From: Sediminispirochaeta smaragdinae DSM 11293
GTDB taxonomy: Bacteria; Spirochaetota; Spirochaetia; DSM-16054; Sediminispirochaetaceae
Direction of reading: 5' to 3'
DNA: 64,000 nt
Assembly (NCBI RefSeq): GCF_000143985.1
Contig: NC_014364.1
Span: 4,290,582 to 4,354,581, forward strand
Below the pieces are notes generated by a model, which was given only the letters and a program-made list of their open reading frames with translations, had not been told where the DNA came from and searched no databases. The translations under genes and the position numbers were made by a program. Numbering within the stretch: the stretch's first letter is position 1; every line of letters begins with the position of its first letter. Shown piece by piece: positions 26,372 to 35,055 of the stretch.

Positions 26372-27610
26372 TACTGTCCGGAATCGTGGTGGAAAATGAA
26401 TAAAATCTCCTTTTCTCGTAGTTACTTATAGTAAGAACAATACGAAAAAGGAGTTTCCCATGTTCCTTCCCCCCTTCTGCCCCAATCCCCATTGCCTCAA
26501 TCACTTCTCTCCAAAAGGCCACTGGTTCTTTAGAACAGGTTCCTACTCTACCCAAACCTCTCCCCGTATCCAAAAGTTCAAATGCAAAACCTGCCACCTC
26601 TCCTTCTCCACTCGCACCTTCAGCATCGACTACTGGACCCATTTCCACCTCCCCTACACAACCATCCTCTCTCACCTCGTCACCAGCTCCGGTATCAGAG
26701 ACCTCTCCCGTATCCTTAAGGTCTCATGCTCCACCGTCTCAGACCGTATCCGTCGCCTTTCCCACCAGTGCCTTGCCTCTTCCGCCTCCCTCACCTCAGA
26801 CATGAACCTCCACGAAGACCTGGTCGCAGACGGCTTTGAAAGCTTCGTCTGTTCCCAGTACCTCCCCAACAACATCCACATCCTGGCAGGAAAAGACTCC
26901 CAGTTCTGGTTCCTCTCCGACTATGCACAGCTGACCAGAAAGGGACGTATGACCTGCTATCAGAAGAAGAAAAACAGGGTGATCAAGGAGAAGCTAAAGG
27001 TCTATAGAGGAAGTGTTTATCAGTCCTTTCAGAATGTCGTGGCAAAGGTGCTTGCCCTGACCGAGCAATCGGAGAGGGATAGGGTGAAGTTGTATACCGA
27101 TGAGCATACGCAATACAAAAGGGTGATGAAGGGACTACCGGCAGAGGTGGCAGGGAGGATAGAGCACCACAGGATCAGCTCGAAGAGGGTTCGGGATCTG
27201 TGTAATCCCCTCTTTAGTGTGAATTATCTTGACAGGGAGATACGGAAGGATGACTCGGATCATGTGAGGCAGACGGTCCAGTTTGCAAGGAGTACGGTGA
27301 ACATGCTGGAGCGGCTTGAGATCTACCGGTATTATCACAACTTTATGAAGCCCTATCGGGTTGGGGGAAAGGATGAGAAGCGGGGGCAGACACATGGGGT
27401 GGTGGCTGGGATAGAGGGGAAGAGGATAGCATCCGAGCTGAGGACTCTTTACAGTAGGCGGAGGTTTTTCTTACGGAATCAGCCCATGAATCGGAGTGGG
27501 AGGGAGCTGTGGGTCAGGTGTATTCCTACACCCTTACGGTGGGTGATTGACTATCTGCCCTCTTATGCATGGGCTTAAAGGTAAAGGAATCACCACGATT
27601 CCGGACAGTA
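26372..27610. mobile_element. complete insertion sequence with perfect 20-bp terminal inverted repeats
   Basis: The left end TACTGTCCGGAATCGTGGTG (26372-26391) is the exact inverse of 27591-27610. The 1239-bp element holds one transposase gene with an intact frame. No obvious target duplication longer than 2 bp is seen; TA at both outer ends could be a TA duplication or part of the repeat. It sits between the stop codon of the threonine-synthase-like gene and the gdhA terminator, so it disrupts no gene. I cannot assign the family by name. Confidence 0.92.
26460..27578 (+). CDS. IS transposase with N-terminal zinc ribbon
   Basis: The 372-residue frame is intact. It has a zinc ribbon (C7, C12, C42, C45), a helix-turn-helix-like stretch (ILSHLVTSSGIRDLSRILKV), then candidate catalytic acids D124 (LVADGFESF), D214 (LYTDEHTQY) and E284 (MLERLEIYR). 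This layout resembles IS1/IS1595-type DDE transposases, but the match is loose. AAAAGGAG lies 5 nt before the ATG. Base composition is odd: the first part of the coding strand is very C-rich and G-poor, and the last part is the reverse, unlike any neighbour. Confidence 0.85.
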   Translation: MFLPPFCPNPHCLNHFSPKGHWFFRTGSYSTQTSPRIQKFKCKTCHLSFSTRTFSIDYWTHFHLPYTTILSHLVTSSGIRDLSRILKVSCSTVSDRIRRLSHQCLASSASLTSDMNLHEDLVADGFESFVCSQYLPNNIHILAGKDSQFWFLSDYAQLTRKGRMTCYQKKKNRVIKEKLKVYRGSVYQSFQNVVAKVLALTEQSERDRVKLYTDEHTQYKRVMKGLPAEVAGRIEHHRISSKRVRDLCNPLFSVNYLDREIRKDDSDHVRQTVQFARSTVNMLERLEIYRYYHNFMKPYRVGGKDEKRGQTHGVVAGIEGKRIASELRTLYSRRRFFLRNQPMNRSGRELWVRCIPTPLRWVIDYLPSYAWA

Positions 27611-27640
27611 AGAAAGCCGTTCGATCAACGACCGAACGGC
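27611..27640 (-). terminator. terminator hairpin of gdhA
   Basis: A perfect 8-bp stem, GCCGTTCG (27616-27623) with CGAACGGC (27633-27640), reads in the minus direction into TTTCTT. The T-tract runs straight into the end of the insertion sequence, so the element landed immediately behind this terminator. Confidence 0.75.
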
Positions 27641-27687
27641 AGAGCGTACGTACCCTCTTTCGGGGGCATTATTCGCCAAACAAAAAA

Positions 27688-29025
27688 TTAGTAACCGAGA
27701 TCGAGCATCGCATCGGCCACTTTCTTGAAACCGGCGATATTCGCTCCCTTTACATAATTGATGTATCCATCCTCAGTACGTCCCTCACGGACACAAGCAT
27801 CATGGATGTCTCCCATGATCCGTTTCAACTTTTCATCCACCTCTTCGGCGGGCCAGGAAAGTTTCATGGAGTTCTGGCTCATCTCCAAACCGGAAACAGC
27901 AACCCCGCCAGCATTAGCGGCCTTTCCAGGAACAAAGGGGACTTTCGCTGCAAGGAATTTTTCTACAGCCTCTGCGGTACAACCCATATTACTGGTCTCG
28001 ACCACGAATTTGACACCGTTTGCCATCAGTTTGTCTGCATCATCTCCGTGCAGCTCATTCTGGATGGCACAGGGGACAGCAATGTCTACGGGAACATCCC
28101 AAGGACGCTTTCCGGGGAAAAACTTTGCACCAAACTTAGCGGCATAAGGCTCAACCACGTCGTTATTGCTGGCGCGCAGTTCAAGCATGTAGTCCCATTT
28201 CTCCTGGGTATTGACTCCCGCTTCGTCGAGAATATATCCATCGGGCCCCGAAATGGTAAGGACCTTCGCCCCCAGTTCGGAAGCCTTCATACAGGCACCC
28301 CAGGCGACGTTGCCGAATCCGGAAACAGCAATTCTCTTGCCTTTCATGGATTCTCCGGTACTTTCCACCATCTGCCGAGTAAAATACATCGAACCGAAAC
28401 CGGTGGCTTCCGGCCTGATCAAAGAACCGCCCCAGTTCCTTCCTTTTCCTGTCAACACGCCGGCATTTACCAACTGGAGGCGTTTATATTGTCCGTAAAG
28501 GTATCCGATTTCCCTGCCGCCGACACCGATATCGCCTGCAGGTACATCGGTTTCGGGACCAATGTAACGCCAGAGGCTTGTCATGAAGCTGCGGCAGAAA
28601 CGCATAATTTCATTATCGCTTTTTCCTTTGGGGTTGAAATCACTTCCCCCTTTTGCACCTCCCATCGGAAGGGTCGTCAGACTATTTTTAAAGGTCTGCT
28701 CGAAACCAAGGAATTTCAGCGTACCCAATGTCACGCTGGGGTGGAAACGCAAACCGCCTTTATACGGACCGATAGCGTTATTGAACTGTACACGATAGCC
28801 ACGATTTACCTGAACATCCCCGTTATCATCTTCCCATTCAACCTTGAAGGTGTAGATGCGATCCGGTTCGGTAATCCGTTCAAGTATTTTCGCATTCAGA
28901 TATGCCGGATTATCGTTTACAACATCGATAACCGATTCTATTACTTCCTGAACAGCCTGAATAAATTCAGGTTCGGCCGGATTCTTTTTTTCAAGCTCGG
29001 CCATAAATTCTTTTATGTTGTACAC
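27688..29025 (-). CDS. gdhA: glutamate dehydrogenase (NADP type, hexameric)
   Basis: Interconverts 2-oxoglutarate plus ammonia and glutamate. The blocks NNAIGPYKGGLRFHP, TTLPMGGAKGGSDFNPKGKS, DVPAGDIGVGGREIGYLYG and GKAANAGGVAVSGLEM match E. coli GdhA along the whole length. I place the start at a GTG (29025), with GGAGG 8 nt upstream, because that reproduces the family N-terminus (VYNIKEFMAELEKKNP); longer frames add unsupported residues. The protein has 445 residues. It has its own promoter and terminator. Glutamate made here could feed the potassium-glutamate osmotic response suggested elsewhere in the window. Confidence 0.96.
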   Translation of the reverse strand: MYNIKEFMAELEKKNPAEPEFIQAVQEVIESVIDVVNDNPAYLNAKILERITEPDRIYTFKVEWEDDNGDVQVNRGYRVQFNNAIGPYKGGLRFHPSVTLGTLKFLGFEQTFKNSLTTLPMGGAKGGSDFNPKGKSDNEIMRFCRSFMTSLWRYIGPETDVPAGDIGVGGREIGYLYGQYKRLQLVNAGVLTGKGRNWGGSLIRPEATGFGSMYFTRQMVESTGESMKGKRIAVSGFGNVAWGACMKASELGAKVLTISGPDGYILDEAGVNTQEKWDYMLELRASNNDVVEPYAAKFGAKFFPGKRPWDVPVDIAVPCAIQNELHGDDADKLMANGVKFVVETSNMGCTAEAVEKFLAAKVPFVPGKAANAGGVAVSGLEMSQNSMKLSWPAEEVDEKLKRIMGDIHDACVREGRTEDGYINYVKGANIAGFKKVADAMLDLGY

Positions 29026-29071
29026 TCTCGTCCTCCATACGGTATGTCTCTTGGCGTTGGGACACGTTGTT

Positions 29072-29100
29072 ACTCTAACGCTCAAAACAAACGCAGTCAA
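29072..29100 (-). promoter_or_regulatory. putative promoter of gdhA
   Basis: On the minus strand TTGACT (29100-29095), 17 nt, TAGAGT (29077-29072). A leader of about 40 nt follows. The remainder of the divergent gap to 29235 is AT-rich with no further clear site. Confidence 0.55.
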
Positions 29101-29235
29101 GTATTATTTCGTATTTTGTTAATTTACGGCTTTATAATCATTTATTTACGCAAGAATGGTTTTAAAAATAGCGGTTTCTCACAACAGATATAAGTCTCGC
29201 ATCCGACAGTCAAATATGATACTCTTCAGATCACT

Positions 29236-32178
29236 ATGGAACAATATTTTTTTAGAGAGACATCTTTTAAACTTCTCATGCAAAAGCGAGTTGCGGATAT
29301 ATTGCTGGTCTGCAGCCCCTACGATAAATTTATGCTCGAAGAGGATGGAAGAATCGACGAGTTGCTGTTTCAGGAATATGTCAGCCTGAATCTTCGCTAT
29401 CCACCGAAATTTACCCAAGCATCTTCCGCAAAAGACGCCTTTGCCATGCTCGAAAAACGCCATTTCGATCTGGTCATTACCATGTTGAACATCGGGGATT
29501 TGAATGCCATTGATCTCGCGAAACGGATTAAGGCCAAATATCCAAATAAACCCATCATTGTTCTTACACCGATCTCGACACGAGAAACGATGCAACGCCT
29601 TCACAATGAAGATATATCATCCATTGATTATATTTTCAGCTGGCAGGGTAATCCGAATATCCTTCTGGCAATGGTAAAATTGATAGAAGATAGAATGAAT
29701 GTTGCCGACGATGTGGCTACTGCCGGGGTTCAGACAATCATTCTGGTAGAGGATTCGGTACGATACTATTCAAGCTATCTCCCCATGATCTATCAGACTC
29801 TTTTTAGTCAGGCCCGATGTCTCATGACCGAGGGACTCAACGAGTGGCAGCAAACCATGCGCATGAGGGGACGTCCGAAAATTCTCTTGGCAAGGAACTA
29901 TGAAGAGGCTATAGCCCTTTATGAGGCCTACAAAAGCAATCTTCTCGGCATTATCACCGATGTTACGTACAAAAAAGAGGGAGTAATCGATCGTTCCGCC
30001 GGGCTTAAACTATGCGAACATATCCGGAAAGAAAATCGAGAACTCCCCATCCTTCTTCAGTCGAGTCACCAGGAGCATATAAAGGATGCCGAGAGCCATC
30101 AGACCTCCTTCATCTACAAACACTCCAAGGGATTGCTCAAAGAGCTGGAAGAGTATATCAGATCAAACTACGGCTTTGGAGACTTTGTCTTTCGGGATCC
30201 GGAAACCCAGGCTCCTATCATGCGAGCCCATGATCTCTGGGAGCTCCAACACCGCATCGCGGAAATTCCCGATGATTCTTTTGTTGCCCATGTGAATAAC
30301 AACGATATATCGAAGTGGCTCAAAGCACGTGCGCTTTTTTCTCTTGCCGAATACCTCCGTCCCAAACAACTTTCGGATTTCGACCACGCACAAGAGCTTC
30401 GTGACTTTATCATTGGTGCGATAAAACAGTTTCGCACCCAGGAGGGACGCGGTACTATAGCCGAATTCCAGCGGGATCGGTTCGACGAGTTATCCCTATT
30501 CAGCAGGATCGGAAACGGCAGCCTGGGGGGCAAGGGCCGAGGTCTTGCCTTTATCGATTTACAGCTGAAACAGAAGCGGCTCAACATAAAATATCCCGGG
30601 GTTATCGTATCGATTCCCCGGACGGTCGTGTTGACCACCGAAATATTCGAAGAATTCATGGAGACAAACAGACTTTACGATATAGCCCTCTCCGATCACA
30701 GCGACAAAGAAATTCTCGAAGCATTTCTTACCGCAAAGCTGCCGGTAAAGATAAGCGAAGACCTTTCAGCCCTTCTTCAGGTGGTACACAAGCCCATAGC
30801 CGTCCGCTCTTCCAGTCTGTTGGAGGACAGCCACTACCAACCCTTTGCCGGTATTTACTCCACCTTTATGCTTCCAAACAACCACACAGATCTCTCTCGA
30901 AGATTTCAGGATCTTGCCGAAGCGATACGGTGCGTTTTTGCTTCGACCTACTACCAGGCAAGCAAAGACTACATGCGTGCTACAAACAATCTGGTTGAGG
31001 AAGAAAAGATGGCAGTCATTATCCAGGAAATAACCGGTTCCGTTCATAATGATCGTTGTTATCCTCATATTTCAGGTGTTGCCCGTAGTCTCAATTTCTA
31101 CCCAATCGAAAATGAGAAACCGGAAGACGGGATCGTCAACATTGCGTTAGGCTTGGGGAAAACCGTTGTGGAGGGTGGGATCTCTCTTAGGTTCAGCCCC
31201 CGTTACCCCAAAAAGATTATTCAACTTTCCGATACCAAAACAGCCATGAAGGAGACTCAGAAAAGCTTTTTCGCCCTCTCCATGGATTCCGAATCCTTCT
31301 CTGTTACCCACAAAGAAGAATCCAACATCATCAGCCTGGAACTCTCCGCTGCAGAAGAGGATGGGATGCTGAAGAATCTCGCCTCCACCTACGACATGGA
31401 AAATCATATACTGCGGGACGGCAGCGGATACAAAGGCCCAAGGGTTCTTACCTTCTCCGGTATCCTCCGCTACGGCATGTTTCCCTTGGCCGACATCATT
31501 ACGGAATTGCTGAAGATGGGTAAACAGGCCATGAACGTTCCCATTGAAATAGAGTTCGCCGTCAACCTAAAGCCGGTAGGAGGAAGGCTTCCGACCTTCA
31601 GCTTCCTACAAATCAGACCAATTGTCGAAAACGCAGAGGCCGAGGATCTGGTGATCGAAGAACCTGATCCCAAAACGGCTCTTGTCTTTAGCAACAAAGC
31701 GATGGGGAACGGTAACTACCGGGAAATTCGTGATTTCGTCTATATCAACCCGGACCGTTTCGATCCCTCCAAGACAAAGGAGATGGCAACAAGCATAGCC
31801 GAGATCAATGCAGCGTTGGATGATGAAGATAGGGGATACATTCTTGTGGTTCCCGGTCGACTCGGATCAAGCGACAGGTGGCTGGGTATCCCCATCAACT
31901 GGAGTCAAATATCCAATGCCCGGGTCATTGTGGAGTCGGGACTGAAAAATTTCAGGGTGGATCCGAGCCAGGGCACCCATTTTTTTCAGAACATCACAAG
32001 CCTGAGAAATGCCTACCTCACCATCAATCCCTTTATGGACGACGGACTTTTCAATGTCGAGCATCTCAACAAGATGAAAGCCGCCAAGGAGGATGAATTC
32101 CTGCGACACATACGCTTCTCATCCCCCCTAACGGTAAAGATCGACGGAAAGACCGGAAGGGGATTAATTACCCTTTAA
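29236..32178 (+). CDS. response-regulator-like domains fused to PEP/pyruvate-binding ATP-grasp domain
   Basis: This 980-residue protein has an N-terminal receiver-like domain (1-140; FDLVITMLNIGDLNAIDLA in place of the usual phosphoacceptor loop) and a second receiver-like region at about 165-310. After a helical linker comes a pyruvate-phosphate-dikinase N-terminal ATP-binding domain: SLGGKGRGLAFID (about 428), then IAVRSSSLLEDSHYQPFAG (about 520), and QIRPIVE near 800. The phosphohistidine and PEP/pyruvate barrel domains of true PEP synthases are missing, so it cannot make PEP alone. Similar proteins are known as PEP/pyruvate-binding domain proteins of unknown function. No strong ribosome binding site is visible. 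Confidence 0.82.
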   Translation: MEQYFFRETSFKLLMQKRVADILLVCSPYDKFMLEEDGRIDELLFQEYVSLNLRYPPKFTQASSAKDAFAMLEKRHFDLVITMLNIGDLNAIDLAKRIKAKYPNKPIIVLTPISTRETMQRLHNEDISSIDYIFSWQGNPNILLAMVKLIEDRMNVADDVATAGVQTIILVEDSVRYYSSYLPMIYQTLFSQARCLMTEGLNEWQQTMRMRGRPKILLARNYEEAIALYEAYKSNLLGIITDVTYKKEGVIDRSAGLKLCEHIRKENRELPILLQSSHQEHIKDAESHQTSFIYKHSKGLLKELEEYIRSNYGFGDFVFRDPETQAPIMRAHDLWELQHRIAEIPDDSFVAHVNNNDISKWLKARALFSLAEYLRPKQLSDFDHAQELRDFIIGAIKQFRTQEGRGTIAEFQRDRFDELSLFSRIGNGSLGGKGRGLAFIDLQLKQKRLNIKYPGVIVSIPRTVVLTTEIFEEFMETNRLYDIALSDHSDKEILEAFLTAKLPVKISEDLSALLQVVHKPIAVRSSSLLEDSHYQPFAGIYSTFMLPNNHTDLSRRFQDLAEAIRCVFASTYYQASKDYMRATNNLVEEEKMAVIIQEITGSVHNDRCYPHISGVARSLNFYPIENEKPEDGIVNIALGLGKTVVEGGISLRFSPRYPKKIIQLSDTKTAMKETQKSFFALSMDSESFSVTHKEESNIISLELSAAEEDGMLKNLASTYDMENHILRDGSGYKGPRVLTFSGILRYGMFPLADIITELLKMGKQAMNVPIEIEFAVNLKPVGGRLPTFSFLQIRPIVENAEAEDLVIEEPDPKTALVFSNKAMGNGNYREIRDFVYINPDRFDPSKTKEMATSIAEINAALDDEDRGYILVVPGRLGSSDRWLGIPINWSQISNARVIVESGLKNFRVDPSQGTHFFQNITSLRNAYLTINPFMDDGLFNVEHLNKMKAAKEDEFLRHIRFSSPLTVKIDGKTGRGLITL

Positions 32179-33370
32179 GCCGGCGGTACTCCTTCAACCC
32201 CTCGTCGATAATATGAATAGCATTCGCGAGTGCTTCCCGATTTAAGACATAGGCGATTCTGATTTGATTCTTTCCCAGCCCCGGGCTTGCGTAAAATCCT
32301 GCGGCGGGAGCCACCATAGTGGTGGCTCCGTTTAGACGAAAATCACGGAGAAGCCACATGGCGAAGGCTTCCGCGTCCTCTACCGGAAGCTGAGCAATCA
32401 AGTAAAAGGCTCCTTCGGGTTTTTTGACCACAACGCCGTCGATCTTCGACAAGGCTTCAACAGCAAGGTCCCGGCGAAGCTTATATTCTGCCACAACATC
32501 CCGCAGGTATTCGGGTGGTGTATCCAAAGCCCGCTCGGCGGCAATTTGCTCAACAGCCGGAGGACAGAGGCGGGCCTGCCCGAACTTCATGACCAAAGAG
32601 TAGATATCAGGGTTTTTCGTCACCAAAGCCCCAATCCTTGCTCCACAGGCAGAGAAGCGCTTACTCACCGAGTCGATCATGATAGCGTGTTCTTCCAGCC
32701 CGGGAATGGAAAGAATCGAAGCAGGCTTTTCCTCTCCGTAGAAAAAATCGCGGTAGACCTCGTCGCTAAGCACAAAGAGATTGTGCCGTTTGGCGAAAGC
32801 AGCCAGCTGCTCAAGTTGCGGGCGGGTAAAAATGGCGCCGGTGGGGTTTCCCGGAGAGGTAATCAGAATTGCCCTACTCCGTTCAGTAATGACAGCCTCA
32901 AAAGCTTCGATAGAAGGAAGACGAAATCCATCGTCGATGGTGGCCGTAACAGGCACTATCGACGCCCCGGCCATAACGGCAAAACCGTTGTAATTGGTGT
33001 AATAGGGCTCGGCAATGATCAGTTCATCCCCCGGAGAGAGGACGGCCATCATGGCAAAAATCAAGGCTTCGCTTCCACCGGTGGTAACGAAGATATCGTC
33101 GGCACCGACATGAACACCAATAGTCCGATAGTAATCGACAAGTTTGCGCCTGTAACTTTCGACTCCTGGAGAAGGCCCGTAGGCAATAATATCCGGTGCC
33201 TCGGTGTAGGCCTTTACCATGGCATCCGGCGTTTTTATATCCGGCTGTCCAATATTGAGATGGTATACGGCAACGCCTGCCGCCTTGGCCGCATCGGCGT
33301 AAGGAGCCAATTTACGAATAGAGCTCTCTTGCATTTGATTGTTGCGGTTAGAAAGGGGCAGTGTTCCCAT
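32168..33370 (-). CDS. class I/II aminotransferase (aspartate aminotransferase-like)
   Basis: A PLP-dependent aminotransferase of 400 residues. It has the YHLNIGQPDIKTP opening, the ITSPGNPTGAIFT motif, VLSDEVYRDFFY with the PLP-contacting Asp and Tyr, the PLP lysine in MIDSVSKRFSACGARIG, and a C-terminal IRIAYVLNRE arginine. The start is the ATG at 33370 with GGAGG five bases upstream. Its 3' end overlaps that of the converging PEP-binding gene by 11 nt. Substrate specificity within the subgroup (aspartate, aromatic or alanine) cannot be read directly. Confidence 0.92.
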   Translation of the reverse strand: MGTLPLSNRNNQMQESSIRKLAPYADAAKAAGVAVYHLNIGQPDIKTPDAMVKAYTEAPDIIAYGPSPGVESYRRKLVDYYRTIGVHVGADDIFVTTGGSEALIFAMMAVLSPGDELIIAEPYYTNYNGFAVMAGASIVPVTATIDDGFRLPSIEAFEAVITERSRAILITSPGNPTGAIFTRPQLEQLAAFAKRHNLFVLSDEVYRDFFYGEEKPASILSIPGLEEHAIMIDSVSKRFSACGARIGALVTKNPDIYSLVMKFGQARLCPPAVEQIAAERALDTPPEYLRDVVAEYKLRRDLAVEALSKIDGVVVKKPEGAFYLIAQLPVEDAEAFAMWLLRDFRLNGATTMVAPAAGFYASPGLGKNQIRIAYVLNREALANAIHIIDEGLKEYRRLKG

Positions 33371-33498
33371 GAGTACCTCCGAAATCAAGTATGGTTAATG
33401 GAAAGAAAGCCTATCATAGCAAAATAATGGTGGTCAACGGAGCAGGGGCCCCGAAAAGCGGTCATATGAAAAGAAAATAGGAGCGATTGGTTCTCATT

Positions 33499-34596
33499 CT
33501 ATGAAAAGGCGGGAAGGGTAACGGTAAAAACAGAGCCTTCACCAGGACGACTTTCTACAGAAAGATAGCCGTTACTTCGATCAAGAAACTCTTTACTCAG
33601 GATGAGTCCCAAGCCAGACCCCTCCTCCTGCTCCGTGCCTTTCGTATTTTGTCTCGAATCGATCTTAAAAAGCGATGCAAGCTGCTTTTCACTCATTCCG
33701 ACACCGGAATCGCGGACAATGAGACGACAATCCTTTCCATTTTCTTCCCCGATTAGCTCAACCCGCCCGCCTCTGGGGGTAAATTTGACGGCATTGGAAA
33801 GCAAATTGCGAATAACAGTGTCCACGACACGGGCATCTGCATAGGCCCGGATATTCTCCGGTACCTTGTTTTCAACCGAGAGTTCTTTCGCTGCAATGTT
33901 AACCCCTAAAAGGCCGATGTTGTCCCGAACGGATGAGGCGAGTTCGACATCTTCGGGGACAAAAACAGCTGTTCCGGTCTGAACCCTTGACCACTGCAGC
34001 AAGTTTTCCAGGAGATCGAAGGCGTTTTTACTTGCAGTATGAATCCCTCCGATAAGCTCCTTGGCAGTTTCGGGGCTTAGCTCGTCGATTCCGTCCCGTA
34101 GATACTGACTCACCCCAAGCAGCGCGGTAAATGGACTACGAAGATCGTGGGCAATAATGGAAAAGAAGCGGTCCTTGGCGGCATTAGCCTCTTTCAACTT
34201 GCGTTCGGTAATTCGCAGATGCACATGGGTACGGACCCTGGCCAACAGCTCCGCGGCTTGAAACGGTTTTGTCAGATAGTCGACGGCACCAAGATCGAAA
34301 CCACGTACAATACTTTCGGTGTCGTTTTTTGCCGTTAAGAAAATAACTGGAATATCGGCTGTCTCCGGATTTTCTTTCAGGAGCGAACAGACCGAAAACC
34401 CATCGAGATCTGGCATCATGATATCCAGCAGAATCAGATCGACGCCGCCTTCCCGTGCGACGCGTAAAGCTGTGTTACCATCGGTGGCAAAGGAAAAATG
34501 AAAATTTTCTTGTTTAAGGATTGCTCCTGCAAGTTGAATATTCCTGTATACATCATCGACAATCAGTATCCGCGAGGATTGGTACTCATCGTCCAT
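33499..34596 (-). CDS. receiver-histidine kinase hybrid (REC-HisKA-HATPase)
   Basis: A soluble 365-residue protein. The receiver occupies 1-125 (ILIVDDVYRN; LILLDIMMPDLDG; DYLTKPF). The HisKA helix carries FFSIIAHDLRSPFTALLG (H near 150). HATPase boxes follow (VIRNLLSNAVKFTPRGG; LIVRDSGVGM; GSGLGLILSKEFL). There is no membrane part. It is last in the phosphorelay gene set, 26 nt after the single-receiver gene. The signal is probably delivered through its own receiver. Confidence 0.92.
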   Translation of the reverse strand: MDDEYQSSRILIVDDVYRNIQLAGAILKQENFHFSFATDGNTALRVAREGGVDLILLDIMMPDLDGFSVCSLLKENPETADIPVIFLTAKNDTESIVRGFDLGAVDYLTKPFQAAELLARVRTHVHLRITERKLKEANAAKDRFFSIIAHDLRSPFTALLGVSQYLRDGIDELSPETAKELIGGIHTASKNAFDLLENLLQWSRVQTGTAVFVPEDVELASSVRDNIGLLGVNIAAKELSVENKVPENIRAYADARVVDTVIRNLLSNAVKFTPRGGRVELIGEENGKDCRLIVRDSGVGMSEKQLASLFKIDSRQNTKGTEQEEGSGLGLILSKEFLDRSNGYLSVESRPGEGSVFTVTLPAFS

Positions 34597-34622
34597 CTAT
34601 ACCGTCCTTTCTACCGGAAATC

Positions 34623-35033
34623 TTACGCAAGCAATTTCTCCATTCGTTCTTGCAACGCCGTAACATCAATCGTAACTGTTGAAGATTTCCCCATAGGCTT
34701 TGCCATGACATCGGAAGCCCCCAACATTTTGGCTCTGCGAATATTTTCATCGTTTTCGTACATTGTTCCGCTTAAGATGATAACAGGTAGGCTTTTTAGA
34801 ATTTCTCCCGACCGTTTTCTCGAACCGATCTCTTTTAAGGTAGCGAGCCCATCCATTTCCGGCATCTCAATATCCATAATCACGATATCCGGTTTTTCGG
34901 ACAAAATTTTCTCAAGGCCGATCTTGCCGTTCTCCGCCAGCGAAATCTCCCATTTCCCACTTTTTTTAAATGCCCCTTCCAGTCCCGACCGGACAAGGAA
35001 AGAGTCATCGATTATCAATAATTTCTTTGCCAT
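34623..35033 (-). CDS. single-domain response regulator
   Basis: The 136 residues form only a CheY-type receiver: LIIDDSFLVR acidic pocket, phosphoacceptor D in IVIMDIEMPEMDG, the LSGT threonine position and the Lys in VMAKPMGKSS. There is no output domain. AGGAGA lies upstream. It starts 22 nt after the HPt gene, so it likely exchanges phosphate with it. Confidence 0.92.
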   Translation of the reverse strand: MAKKLLIIDDSFLVRSGLEGAFKKSGKWEISLAENGKIGLEKILSEKPDIVIMDIEMPEMDGLATLKEIGSRKRSGEILKSLPVIILSGTMYENDENIRRAKMLGASDVMAKPMGKSSTVTIDVTALQERMEKLLA

Positions 35034-35055
35034 ACCAATCTCCTAACCTTCGTTT

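Noticed and set aside
27547-29193. Long plus-strand open frame of 548 codons
   Set aside because: It lies opposite gdhA, has no recognisable product and no ribosome binding site, and the minus frame is a full-length conserved enzyme.
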